Shown here one piece after another: positions 1 to 11,683 of a stretch of DNA of 64,000 bases. Source of the DNA: Hyaloraphidium curvatum (taxonomy: Eukaryota; Monoblepharomycota; Hyaloraphidiomycetes; Hyaloraphidiales; Hyaloraphidiaceae); assembly GCA_025558095.1 (NCBI GenBank), contig JAIVFI010000001.1:262501-326500 (forward strand), given 5' to 3'. Position numbers and translations under genes: made by a program. How positions within the stretch are numbered: the first letter of the stretch is position 1; every line of letters begins with the position of its first letter. The notes below the pieces were generated by a model. The model did no database searches and was not told the DNA's origin. It saw only the letters and a program-made list of their open reading frames with translations.

Positions 1-324
1 CCCAGCCGCACGGTTCGTCTTTTCGCCGCCGCCCTCGCGATTCGCGCTCTCCTCATAGTACGCACGGCACATGGCGGGCCCCGCGCGGCCCGACGGCACC
101 TCCTGCGCAAGCTGCAGGCCGAAAAGTGCGTGAACGGGGGCGATTTCGGCGGGGTGGTGCGGGTGGCCGGTGGCGCACCAAACACAAACCTGGCGGGGGC
201 CCACCAGCCAAAAACGGCCCCGCGGCGAATCAATTGATTTCCGACCACGTCCCCGCCAAAACGGCCCGATTTCGGGGACTATGCCGCTGGAGCCCCTCGG
301 CCCTCTAATTGATTGGCCGCACGG

Positions 325-650
325 TGCGGCCTTCTCGCGGACCTGTCCGCACGGATCCCGATTCTGGCGCGGAAAGCGGGCACCGTGCGGTAGAGGCCTC
401 ACTGCACGGATCCCGGTTCTCGCGGACGCACTGCACGGATCCTGATTCTCGCGGTTCTTGACTGCACGGATCGCGATATTCGCCGACCCCCGCACTGCAC
501 GGCCCCCGATTCTCGCGCTTTGACTGCACGGTGCCCGGTTTTCGGGCGCGGAAAGCAAGCACCGTGCGGCCCCTGCGCACTGCACGGTTCCTCCTTTCGG
601 CCTTTGGCAGTTCCGCACGGCCGGCTCGACTGCACGGTGCGGGGTTCTCG
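325..650 (+). repeat. Degenerate short tandem motif array
   Basis: About eight irregularly spaced copies of a motif close to ACTGCACGGATCCCGATTCT followed by CGCG lie here, at roughly 343, 402, 431, 463, 494, 523, 578 and 630. Copies vary at several positions and spacing is 29-60 bp, so this is an old array and not a CRISPR. A single matching copy in inverse orientation occurs near 10845-10880, at the outer end of the right arm of the large inverted repeat. No coding function is visible. The first 325 bases of the window hold nothing I recognise. Confidence 0.7.
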
Positions 651-3600
651 CGCAAGGGGGGAGCGGGGCAGCCCCGGCCCCGGACCGGCTGCGGCGCCTC
701 GGAAGGCGCCATCGACCCTCGGCGCGGGGCTAGCCGACTTGCGATGGGACCGGGCGGGGCGTCTGCCGGCTGGCGAACGGCGGGGAGGGCGGTGATGTGG
801 CCTGTTCGGTCGCGGGCGACAACGGCGGCGGGACGCCTCCCCGGCGACCCAGGGGCTGTCTTGCCGGCTCGAATGCTTTGTTTGGACGCGTTGCCGCCGC
901 GGACGGGCATGGGAGGTGGTGGCAGCGGCTCCGGTGGTCGGCGTCGGGGCCGCGCTGTTTGACGTCGGCCTGCACACCTGTTTGCGGTCAACCGGACAAC
1001 TGCGGACCCTTCGAAGATTTTCGGAATTCTTGACATCGCGCTCAGCCGCCGGACGGCGGCCATCGCGGCCAGGAAGCTGTGGACGTGTCGCCTGCCGGCC
1101 CCCGACTTGTCGCGCCGGCTCCGACCCACTGCCCCTCGGAACGCCGGCCAAGCCCTCCCAAACTCCCTTCTTGGAACCGCACGGACCTCGCTCGCCTGGC
1201 AGGTGGCATGTTGCCGGCCCAGAGGGGGCCCGACGGTGGCGTAGCTGTTGCTTGTTCGTGTTCGGCTCGTCGCAGGCTCCGGGCCCACCGCGGACCGGAC
1301 TGCTGCGGGGCTCCTCCCCAGTTCCCATCGGCGGGGATGGCCCGACCCTGCTCGTCGTGCGGCGGGCGTTTTGGCCGCCGGGAAGGCCTCGAAGCGGGCG
1401 CAGGGTTGGTGGATACGGTCACGCGGTCTCTGAGGCTCGGGCAAGATCGAGGGCGCGTTAGACGGGACGACTTGGGCTTGCCGCGGTCGACAGGCACCGT
1501 CACGCGTCTTTGGCCGTGCCTGGTGTCCAGGAAACACCGCCCGCTGCCTGCGAGTCTCGCCGGTCGGCGTCGCGTGGGCTCGCTGGCTCCCCGCAAGCAG
1601 ACTCCGCTCGGAGCTGGCAACCTCGCTCCGCGTCGTCCCTCTTCCTGCTTCCCGTCGCTTTCTGGGCACCCCCCTCACCTCGCGCTCGGGCCGGAATCGG
1701 ACGGGAGATGCCTCTCGGATGGTCATTCGGTTGCTCCCGCTCTTTTGTCGGCGCAGTCGGGAGGTCGTCGATTCGGCGGCCTTATTCGGACTTGAAGGAC
1801 GTCGGGCACCTCGCGGGCGGTGTCTTTACCAGCGGTACCGTCGCATCGAACCCGGGGGCTGCACCATCCCGTCGTTGGCTTCCCTGCGGAGCTTGCCGCC
1901 CTGTGCGCAGGCGGACGGCCGTCGCTGTGAACTCGACGGCGCACGACGTGACCTGCAACACCCTGGGATCGGCCATCCTTCTGCTCTGCCGGGCTCCGGT
2001 TCGGGCGGGCGGAGCCACCACGGTCAGGCGGGGTTTTGCCAGGCCACCGGCCCGGGGGCCGCGGGGCGAGTGCAGGACGACTGCACGCGAGACCACCGGG
2101 CGCGGACGGTTGCTGGCGCTTCAGAGAACGGGCTGAGCGTCGGCGTCGAGTTGGAAAGACTGCGAAACGAACGAAGCTCTGGGGTGCTCTGTGGACGCTG
2201 TTTTGAGTGGTCGGGATGGGTTAGACGGATTAAGAGACCTTAAATTCTGCCCCGAAGCACGGAATTCAAGGCTGCCTTGAATTCCGACGAAATGATATCC
2301 GACCCGCTAAAACCAGACTCCTGCTAAACCCGCGAGCACCAACTCTTGGCGGCACTGTGCAGACTCGCAACTGCTCGGATCCCGATATTCGTTTGCCGAC
2401 CTGCAGCTGGAGCACCGGCTTTGCCGCTTTACAGGGCGCCACCGGACCTCGATGCCGGTCGGACCAGTCTCGATGGGACCGGGAAGGGCTGTTCCGCGGT
2501 CGGGGAGCGGCGGGGAGCGAGGCGGCGGGCGGGCCTCGGTCGCGGATGCCGGCCGCGACGGGGCACCTTCATCGATGCCCTCCGGCCGCTTCGCTGTTCT
2601 ACCTGCTTTGTTTATGGTCCGGCGCCGCCGCACAAGGGCGCGGGAGGCAGACGGCGGCTCCGATGGGCAGCGGCGGGCCCGCGCTGCTCAACTGCCACGT
2701 GGACACCCGTTGCTGCTCTACACGGACATCTGCAGATCATCTGGAGGACTTTCGGAGCTGTTTTCATTGCGGAGAGCGGCCGGAGGGCGGCATCGCGGCC
2801 AGAAGGCCGTGGAAGTGTCGCCTGCCGGCCCGCCGAGTCGTCGAGTCGCTCGGACCCGCTGCCCCTCGGAGCGTCGGCCAAGCCCTCGCAAACTCCCTTC
2901 TTCGGGACCGTACGGTCATTCTCCGTAAGCCACGGGGCCATTGCCGGCTGGGAGCGAGTTCAGGCGACGGTGGAGCTCCCATCTTTGCGGGCCACAGCTC
3001 GCCACAGCCTTCGCCGTCACCGCACACCAACCGCCGCCGGCACCCTCCCGAGTTCCCGTCTGCGGTGATGGACGGCCATGTCGCCGTGTGGTGGGCATTT
3101 TGGCGGCCGGGAAGTTCGGAGCGCGCACTGGATCGGCGGATTTGGGCACCCGGTAGACCCGAACTCGGGCCAGGTTGGGGGCGCGTCGGACAAGTCGAGT
3201 TGGCCGCTTTGCGGCCGAGGGGCACTTTCGCGCGGCTCTGGCCCTGCGTTTTGTTCGGGACAGACCGAGCGCTGCGGCGAGGACCGCGGTCTGGTGTTCA
3301 ACTGTACCCGGGCGGACAGAATTCAGATCCGACCCCGCACTCGCGACCTCGATCCACGTTCTCGCGCTCGTAGCCGCCCCCTGCCGTGCGGTGCTTCCTC
3401 TGCGTCGCTGGGTGGCGGAACTCGGGCGGATGAGGTCGCGTTCGGGTATCGATTCGATCGCTCTCACCCTGAATGAGCACAGGGCGGGCGGCGGTCGTCG
3501 GATCTGTTTGCGGATTCACTTTGGACGGTTCGCGGGCTCGCTACCGCTGTCTTCATGCCGCTGGCACTGGTCACCGCCGCGGATCGCGCCGAACTTCGTC

Positions 3601-4825
3601 TTTGACTTCGCCTGGGCCGGGGTTGGTCGCTCGCCTGACAGTCGTTGCCGCGCCTCGACTGTGGCCTCGGCGGGGTGCGGCTCGGCCTCCGGCTGATTTG
3701 GAGACCCTTTCTTCGTCACGTGCCGGTCTTTGTTTCGGGCAGGGCCACGCGAAACCGGGCGTCGCCGCCTGGGAAGGCCTCGCTGACAATCTGCCTTCCC
3801 ACGACGACTGCCGGCTGCAACACGCGGGTTCAGGATGTAGCGCGGTGTGCAGGGCTGGACGACCGCACATGTCCCGTGGAGATTGGGGAACGAGGATTCG
3901 GGACGGTCGTGGACCTTCGATTGGGGTGGGCGCTGGGTGGGCGGCCCCGGGCGCGCTCAGGTGACTCCGAGCTACAAAGGCCCAACTGGCGGGGACCGCA
4001 GCTGGCCTCGGCCCTCAACACCACGAGCTCAATCACGGCGTCGAGTCGGAAAGATCACGAATCGAACGAAGCTTTTGGCGGCGCTCATGGCTCCAGCTAT
4101 TCGGGCAGCAGCAGGCGCTAGACCCGAAAGATTAATGACCCGAACAGGCGCGAAGGTGCGCCTCGCGAGTTCCCGGGCAGAATCGCACGTCCCTCGTGCT
4201 GCGCAACGGGGTCGCTTTCCTTGCTTGCTCGATGGAGGGTGGCGGCCGGCATCGGACCGGGACTTGGCCCGGAAGGCCATTTTGGACGCCCGAGGCCCCG
4301 CCAGGAACAGTGCGCTCTCGCGCAGCGGACTACCGAAAGGACCCCGCCGATTTCCGCTGTAGCTCGTTGGACCGCCTTTGCTCTCTCGCGGACGGGCCTC
4401 GTTTCGCTCCGCGGAGGCCGGGGCCCTGCGCCTGCGCCGTTCCGCGCGTCGGCCCCGGATCACCGGCGGCGAAACGCACTCCGCGCCCTCTGTTGGTTCC
4501 TTCGCGCTTCGATGGTGCTTACGCGCTGCCGCGCTTGCTGCTCATGGCCACGAGGGGCCCGCCGAGCCGCTCTTTTCGGCGTTTCCCTCCCCGGATCCTC
4601 CTGCCCAACTGCGCGCGGGTTGCAGCTCCTTGCTGCACGGCGGACGGGAGGATCGCTTCCCTTTCGGGGGAGGTGGGACTCCCGGTGGATAGCTCCCGGC
4701 CCCGGGCATCGCGGGCGCCGGGCCGTCCCCTTCGTCCGGGTCGGATGCGGCCTGCGGATCGGGCCACGGCATGCGGGTTGCGTATCGGATGCGAAAGGAG
4801 GGAAGCGAACGAAGTTGAACGGGAA
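390..4825 (+). repeat. Left arm of giant imperfect inverted repeat
   Basis: This arm matches the reverse complement of about 6345-10885. Paired positions add to about 11,500 (1021 with 10,480; 2760 with 8790; 3710 with 7840). Around 1021-1170 I count about three mismatches in 150 bp. Other parts are more diverged and contain indels. The arm is built of related subunits: 1050-1170 and 2790-2910 share a recognisable core (GGCATCGCGGCCAGAAGGC, then ACTCCCTTCTT). Subunits end in a box near GCGAAACGAACGAAG at 2148-2177, 4043-4072 and 4789-4816. Long open frames here are GC-driven and I see no protein family in them. Boundaries are approximate. Confidence 0.85.
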
Positions 4826-5264
4826 TTCCAAGGGAAGAGAAGGGGAGCGCGGTGCAAGGCGACGGCACGGGCAAGGCGGCCAGAAGCGCGGCGGGAGCCA
4901 TCAACGCTGTTTACTAAGTTGCATGGCATTCTGGATGCGGGCAGAACGGGGCGGTTCCCGGGTGTCCCTGCTGGGAGGCGGGGCCGAGCAGTTGTCGTGT
5001 TTGAGGTGCACCGTGAAGACGGTGCCACGCCCAAGAAATGCCCGCGAACCCCCGGGAATAGTGCATCGCGGGACGCTGGGTGCGATTCGTGCGCTGGCTG
5101 TGGCGGTGGCTTGGAACGAGGGACGCGGGGGGATAGCCGCAGACGCCCGCAGCAAGTTTCGCCGTCAGCGCCCCGCGTCCCCCTACTGCGGTCGTTCGCT
5201 CCCCGGCCCCCCACACCGCAACCAGGCCCTCCCGCACCGCGATCTCGCGGCAGCCGGCCCGAAA

Positions 5265-6159
5265 ATGCCGCCGCACCTGCCGACGCCGCCTGCGACGCCG
5301 CGCGCGGCGCGCCGGCCGCTGCCCGCCATCCGCGAGGAGCCGCTCCCCCCGCCGCCGCCCCCGAACAGCGCGGCCACGTCGCCGCCCTCCACGCCGCCGC
5401 CCGACGACGTCGAGGCGCGGCTGGCTGCGGGCAGGCGGGCGCTCGAGCGGGCCGCGGGCTCCATCGGCGCGCTCCCCGCCGGCAGGCCGCACACGGTCTC
5501 GCGCGGCAGTTCGACAACCAACGACTCGTCCGACGACGACGGCGACGCCCCGCCGCGCCCCGATCTCGAGCGCATCGCATCGTCCGACGACGACGGCCCG
5601 CCCGCGCGCCGCCCGCGGCTGGACCGCTCCCCCCTCAGGGCGCTCAGCGTGGGCACGCAGGCAGGCGTGCGCGTGCACCCGCTGTCGCGCAGGCAGCTGC
5701 CCACGCCGCAGGTGCTCGAGGAGGGCGACCCGCTCGCCGCCAGGTTCAGGTGGCTGGACCCCAACGGCGATCCGAGGCCGGGGGGGACCGCGGAGGGCGG
5801 GGTGACAAACAGCGGGCCCGCGTTTCCGGGCACCAGCACGCAGGCCGGCATGCCGGGAAAGGCGAGGTGCGTTGCCGCTCCGGGACTGGGTCGCCCTTCC
5901 TGCTTCCTGTCGCGCTTTGCCCCCTTCACCCATCTGATCGTCCCCCTCCCCCTCCAACAGCACGCACCACCCTACCCCCGCGCGCCCTCCCCCCTCCTCC
6001 CCCTCGCCCCCGCTCCCCGACCTCCCCCCCTCGTCCCAGGTCCTCGCCTGGTTCCTCGGCACCCCCTACTCCCGCGCCACCCTCGCGCTCGCCGGCGCGC
6101 TGCCGTCCCCGGCCGCCGGCGCGGCGAGGAGGGCCGAGGAGGGGTGGGTGGGGAGGTGA
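5265..6159 (+). CDS. Unknown proline-rich, DDD-motif protein in the inverted-repeat centre
   Basis: I do not recognise this gene. Two exons, 5265-5866 and 5961-6159, joined across a 94-nt intron (GTGCGT donor, pyrimidine-rich tract, CAACAG acceptor, phase 2), give 266 residues. The N-terminal 70 residues are rich in proline and alanine. Residues about 85-125 contain two acidic clusters next to serines (SSDDDG, SDDDG) that look like casein-kinase-2 sites. The C-terminus is the only part that looks folded, with a hydrophobic stretch reading SSQVLAWFLGTPYSRATLAL. The frame is open well upstream of the chosen ATG, so the start is provisional. It is the only gene I can support between the two repeat arms. 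Confidence 0.55.
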
Positions 6160-6344
6160 TGCAATCGGTGGGCATTGTGGGCGGGAGCGAGGATGCGGGA
6201 GGCCGGATCGGGTGCGGCATGGTGGGAAAGAAGCACTCTGTCTGTACATAGCACGAAATCACGAAAAGCACGGCGGTCGGGACGGACCGGAACCGCTTCA
6301 TTGGTGGGCCTCGAGGAACGTTATATGCCCCTCCTGCCCCCGAC

Positions 6345-9300
6345 GAAGTTCCTTCGTTCGGTTCCGTCTTTGCCGTGCCAACATCCCGCTCGTCACGGGA
6401 AGGATCGCCAAGAGTCGCACGCGCACGCCGAGAGCGGCCTGCCGCCCGGCGCCCGTTCGCAGAAGAGGGACGTTCCGGCCACGTGATCGCCCGTTTTCCG
6501 GAGCCATCCATGCGCAGTTCTATGCCGCCCGAGCGCCGTGCCGCCAGGAGCTGCAACGGTCGGTCCCGCCACCAGGCAAAAGAGACCCGAGCAGGGAAAT
6601 GCCAGAAAGAACAGCACAGCGAGCCCTTGGCGGGTATATTCAGCAAGTACGGGCCCGCGCGGGACCGCTCGGAGCGCGAGGAAGCCGAGGAACGGCGCGG
6701 TAGGCGGTTCACGGCCCGCGATCCGAGCCCGGAAAGGCGAAGGGCGAAGGCACGGGTTCCCGGCCTCCGCGAACCAAACCGAGGCCCGTCCGCGAGAGTG
6801 CAAAGGCGTACTAGCGAATTGGAGTGAACATCGGTGGGTCCTTGTGGCAGTCCGCTGGGCGAGAGGGCAATGTTCCCGCTCAGCGCGTCCGGCGTCCGTA
6901 GTGGCCTTCCCGGGCCAACTCCCCGTCCGATGCCGGCCGCCGCCCGTCATCGAGCAAGCAAAGAAAGCGGCCCCGTTGCGCAGCAGGAGCCGGGTCGGAT
7001 GCTGCACGAGGAACTCGCGAGGCAGGCCAGCGGCATTGCAGCGGCGACCCATGGGACCAAATACCGCGTCCAGATGCCATCCGCGAGGGAGCACATGTGT
7101 AGAACGTCCGAAAAGGCCCCGCGGGCCGGTCCGGGGCACCGGCACGTCCAGAGGGGGTTCCCCGGCGTCCTGCGGCGGCCGTGACGGCCGAATCCGCCCC
7201 ATCGTAATCCGGACGGTCGGCATCGTGCGGTGCCGCCGTCGGCACCGGGGGGGGGGGGTCGGCAGGCAGAGACGCCTGCCGCGACTTGGACCTGCGGGCA
7301 TCGGAGTGGGCAATCAAGCGGGTTCTAGGATCAACAGCTCAGATACTGTTTCCGGGGTTGAAATCTGCGGCCTGATACGCAAGGTTTAGCCGGCTCTTTG
7401 GTGTTTTCGGGTCTAGCACCAGATGCCCAAGTCGCCCAAGCTTAAAGCCAACCTCCCCAGCCTGGCAAAGGTTCGTTCGGTTCGCGATCTTTCCACACAG
7501 ATAACGGGCACGAGCTCGTGCTGCGGAGGTTAAGGGTCAGCTGCGGTCCCCACCAGTTGGACTTTGTCGCTCGGAGTCGCCCCAGGCGCAAGCCGCGACA
7601 CCCAGCGTCCCCGGGTCGAAGGTCCGCGACCGTCCCAAACCCTCGTTCCCGGGTCTCCAACGAGCTCACACAACCATCCAGGACTCCCTACCGCGAGAAG
7701 CTCCGGATCCGCGTGTTGCAGCGCCGACAGCCTGCACCCGAAGCTAGAGTGTCGGTGAGGCCTTCCCAAGCGCCGAGTCCCGGTTCCGCGCTGCCGTGCT
7801 CGAAATAAAGACCGGCACGTGACGAGGAAAGTCTGTCCAAATCAGCAGGAGGCCGAGCCATGCTCCCCGAGGCAGCAGACGAGTCGCCGGCAATGACTGT
7901 CGCGGTGGGCAGCTTGAACCCGGCACAGGCGAAGTGAACGATGAAGCTCGGCGCGACCCGCGGCGCCCAACGGTGCGTGCGCCATAGGAAAGACCCGGAG
8001 AGAGCCAGAAAGCCGTTCAAGTTCGAATCCGCCCGCGGAGCCGCCAACTTTCGGCCTGCTTGGAGCCCAACTGGGAGTGACCGAATGCGGTCCGAAGGCG
8101 GCGTCTCCGGCCGAGTTCCGGCCGTCCACTGAGGCAGGGACGTAGCACCAAAGCGACGATGGGCAGAAAGTGGGAAGAAGCGTAGCGAGGTCGCGGGTGC
8201 CGAGGTGGATCCGCTCGCCGTCGGGCACGGAGCTGGTCGAGCACCAAACCAGGGGTCCTCACCGCCAGCGCTACGTCCTTTCCGGGCGAAAAGCACAGGG
8301 CTAGAGGCGCACGGGCGTGCCGGTCGGCCCTAGAAGCCCAAGTAGACCCGTCGAACACGCCCTCGACCACGGCCCCGCGCGACCACATTTTCAATCCGCC
8401 GTCCAGGCGCGCGGTACGAGCTCGTCCAGGCCGAGCAAAAGCCCGAGGCGCGATGACAAGGGTCCACCCCAGCTCCGTAAATGGGAATTCGAGAGGGTGC
8501 AGGCAGCAGTCCGGTCGCCGGTGGGCCAGAAGTCCGTGGCGAATCAGGGAGAGGGAGGTAACACTTCCGCCGCCGCCGGGCCCCTTCCGGGCTGGCAACA
8601 TGCTTCCTGCACGGCAAATAAGCTCCGTGCGGTCCCGAAGACGGGAGTTTGCGAGGGCTTGGCCGACGTTCCGAGGGGCAGCGGGTCCGAGCGACTCGAC
8701 GACTCGCGGGCCGGCAGGCGACACTTCCACGGCCTTCTGGCCGCGATGCCGCCCTCCGGCCGCTCTCCGCAATAAAAACAGCTCTGAAAGTCCTCTAGAT
8801 GATCTGTAGATGTCCGTGTAGAGCAGCAACGGGTGTCCACGTGGCCGTCGAGCAGCGCGGGCCCGCCGCTGCTCATCGGAGCCGCCGTCTGCCTCCCGGG
8901 CCCGTGTGCGGCGGCGCCGGACCATGAGGAAAGCAGGTGGAACAGCGACGCCGTCGGAGGGCATCGATGAAGGTACCCCGTCGCCGCCGGCGTCCGCGAA
9001 CGAGCCAGGCGCCGCCGCCTCCCTCCCCGCCGCTCCCCGACAGCAGGACAGCCCTTGCCGGTCCTATCGCAACTGGGCCAACCCGCATCGAGGTCCGGTG
9101 GCGCCGTGCAAAGTGCCAAAGCCGGTGCTCCAGTTGCGGCTCGGCAAAGGTAGTTCGCTATCGATCCGTGCAGTGCCGCCAACAGAGTCCGTGGTCTCGG
9201 GTTTAGCAGGAGTCTGGTTTAGCGGGTCGGATTATAAGTTCGTTCATTGAATTTCGTCTTTGGGGCAGCTCTGTTGATACTGTTTCCGTCTGACCCCATC

Positions 9301-10885
9301 CCGGCCACCCAAAACAGCGTCCCAGAGCACCCCAGAGCTTCGTTCTTTTGCAATCTTTCCAATGCGACGCGGATGCACAGCCCGTGCTCTGAGGCGCCAG
9401 CTAGCGCCCGCGCCCGCTGGCGTCGCGCGGAGTCTGTCGTCGCTGCGCGTGCCCCGCGTGTCCCGAATCCGGGTCCTGGCAACCCCGCGCCGGCTCACCG
9501 TGTTGTCCGCCGTTCCGTCCGAGCCAGGGCCCGGCAGAGCAGAAGGATGGTCGATCCCAGCGAGTTGCAGGTCACGTCGTGCGCCGTCGAGTTCCCAGCG
9601 ACGGCTGTCCGCCGGCAAGCTCTGCAGGGAAGCCAACGACGGGATGGTGCAGCCCCCGGGTTCGATGCGACGGTACCGCTGGTAAAGACACCGCCCGCGA
9701 TGTGCCCGACGTCCTTCAAGTCCGAATCAGGCCGCCGAATCGACGACCTCCCGACTGCGCGGACAGAAGGGCGGGAGCGACCGAATGACCATCCGAGCGG
9801 CATCTCCCGTCCGATTCCGGCCCGAGCGCGAGGTGAGGGGGGTGTAGAAAGCGACGGGAGGCAGGAAGAGGGACGAAGCGGAGCGAGGTTGCAAGTTCCG
9901 AGCGGAGACTGCATGTGGGGGCGCCAGCGAGCCCGCCACGCCGAACGGCGACAATCGCCGACTGCGGTGTATCCTCCCTGGACGCCAGGCACGGCCAGAG
10001 ACGCGCGACGGTGCCTGTCGACCGTGCCAAGCCGAAGTCGGCCCATCGAACGCGCCCTCGAACTTGCCCGAGCCGCGGCCACCTCGTGAAAGTATCTACC
10101 AACCCGGTGCCCCCTCCGAGGCCTCTCCGGCTGCCAAAACGCCCGCCGCACGACGAGCAGGGTCGGGCCATCCTCAACGATGGGAACTCGGGAGGAGCCC
10201 CGCAGCAGTCCGGTCCGCGGTGGGCCCGGAGCCTGCGACGAGCCGAGCACGAACAAGCAACAGCTCCGCCACCGTCGGGCCCCCTCCGGGAAAGCAACAG
10301 GCCTCCCGCCAGGCGAGCGAGGTCCGTGCCGTCCCAAGAAGGGAGTTTGGGAGGGCTTGACCGGCGTTTCGAGGGGCAGTGGGTCCGAGCCGGCGCGACA
10401 AGTCGGGGGCCGGCAGGCGACACGTCCACAGCTTCCTGGCCGCGATGGCCGCCGTCCGGCGGCTGAGCGCGATGTCAAGAATTCCGAAAATCTTCCAAAG
10501 GGTCCGTAGACCGCAAACAGGTGTGCAGGCCGACGTCAAACAGCGCGGCCCCGACGCCGACCACCGGAGCCGCTGCCACCACCTCCCATGCCCGTCCGCG
10601 GCGGCAACGCGTCCAGAAAAAAGCACTCGAGCCGGCAAGACAGCCGCTGGGTAACCAAGAAGGCGTCCCGTCGCGCCGCCGCTCGCGACCGAACGGGGCA
10701 CATCGCCGCCCTCCACTCCGCTCCACGGCCACGGGACGCCTTCCGCGGTCCCATCTCAGCTCTGCCAACGCACAACGAGCGCATGTCGTCGATCCCGCTG
10801 TACGGAATCGGGGGAAATCGCGGTGCAAGGGGCGTGACGGTGTCCGCGAAAACCAAGAACCGTGCAGTGAGGTGGAGCCAACAGT
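6345..10885 (-). repeat. Right arm of giant imperfect inverted repeat
   Basis: Reverse-complement partner of about 390-4825. The subunit boxes reappear inverted (TTCGTTCGGTTC followed by CTTTCC) at 6353-6374, 7472-7494 and 9338-9360, and a further copy lies outside the arm at 12297-12319. An 11-12 bp run of G at about 7247-7259 follows a short perfect hairpin (GGTGCCG, CCGT, CGGCACC). No conserved protein is encoded on either strand. Terminal direct repeats and a transposase were looked for by eye and not found. Confidence 0.85.
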
Positions 10886-11176
10886 TTTTCTCGAAGCGCC
10901 ACTGGGCACTGGACGTCCCCGGACTAAATCTCGGGAGTTCACGCACCAATCGGCTTGCGGCCCTGAAAAGACCTTCGTGGAGCTGCAGCAGGGCCGCCAT
11001 ATGCCGTGCGTATTATAAGGAGGACTAGCCGTTCTCACAAGTCCGAACTTGACCGTGCGGAACGAGAGCAACCGTGCGGAAACGAACAAACTTCGGAATC
11101 TAAAGATGCATTCGCTGCAAGCTAAGAATACATTTTGGCCACACTTTGGTCTTGCAAGTCAAAGCCCCTGTATTCC

Positions 11177-11610
11177 TCACATGTCCTTCCCGTCTTTGAG
11201 GTCATTGATAGCCCTGTTGGCTTGCTCTAAGACAAGACGACGCTCATTCTCGAAGGCTTGATCCATATCCCGTACAAAGTCTGCCTTGATGTTCTTAATC
11301 ACCTTGGAGGAAAGGAAGTCGAAGGTACCTTGTGTGTGGCATCTTGGTGCTTAACTTCAGCAGGCTCTTGGTGCTTAACTTCAGCAGGCTCATCTCGTTG
11401 CACCGGACCCATTTGCTGGTGAGGTTTCTCTTGCAGAACCTTTTGTTGGCCAGGTTTGGTTTTCTTCGCAGGTTTGATTTTCTTCACAGTTCCGGGAGGG
11501 GCAGAGCATTTGGGGGGATAGTGCCCCTCTTCTCCGCAAGTCGAGCAGTGCACAACAAGCTTTTGCTTCCGCTCTTCTTCATTGTTCTCAAGTTTGTGTT
11601 TTTCGGCCAT
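11177..11610 (-). CDS. Small CCHC zinc-knuckle protein, frame interrupted
   Basis: The first part (ATG at 11608-11610) encodes a charged N-terminus followed by a perfect C-x2-C-x4-H-x4-C zinc knuckle (CSTCGEEGHYPPKC), then a lysine- and proline-rich segment. Two tandem copies of the octapeptide EPAEVKHQ come from a 24-bp tandem duplication. The frame stops at 11299, but a clearly coding helical C-terminus (about 43 residues, ending GKDM) continues in another frame to 11177. Joining at AAG with removal of 26 nt (11303-11328, gt...ag) restores the frame. That would be an extremely short intron, so a frameshift is equally possible. Zinc knuckles of this form occur in retroelement Gag and RNA-binding proteins. 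A TATA box lies about 66 nt upstream. Base composition is much lower in GC than the surroundings. Confidence 0.6.
11343..11390. repeat. 24-bp perfect tandem duplication inside the zinc-knuckle gene
   Basis: Two identical adjacent 24-bp units, 11343-11366 and 11367-11390, encode a duplicated octapeptide on the minus strand and keep the frame. Confidence 0.9.
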
Positions 11611-11675
11611 CACGTCTGGATTTTGATGATGGACCTCTGGGTGATGAGTGCTCCCCCAGGGGCCGCCGACCGGCC

Positions 11676-11683
11676 CTTATATA
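11676..11683 (-). promoter_or_regulatory. TATA box of the zinc-knuckle gene
   Basis: TATATAAG on the minus strand, 66 nt upstream of the ATG at 11610. The spacing suits a core promoter with a short 5' leader. Confidence 0.6.

Noticed and set aside
1-330. Telomere or subtelomere at the window start
   Set aside because: No TTAGGG-type tandem repeat is present; the edge is simply the window boundary.
325-650. Possible CRISPR-like array
   Set aside because: Units are degenerate, spacing is irregular, there are no spacer-like unique segments of constant length, and the DNA is eukaryotic.
305-1726. 473-codon minus-strand open frame in the left repeat arm
   Set aside because: Arginine/proline-rich, with equally long frames overlapping on both strands and no motif. 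This is an effect of very high GC, and its frame is not conserved in the other arm.
4196-6703. 835-codon plus-strand open frame across the palindrome centre
   Set aside because: The better gene model uses a different frame, a normal intron and a stop at 6157. The long frame is arginine-rich without domain features and runs into both repeat arms.
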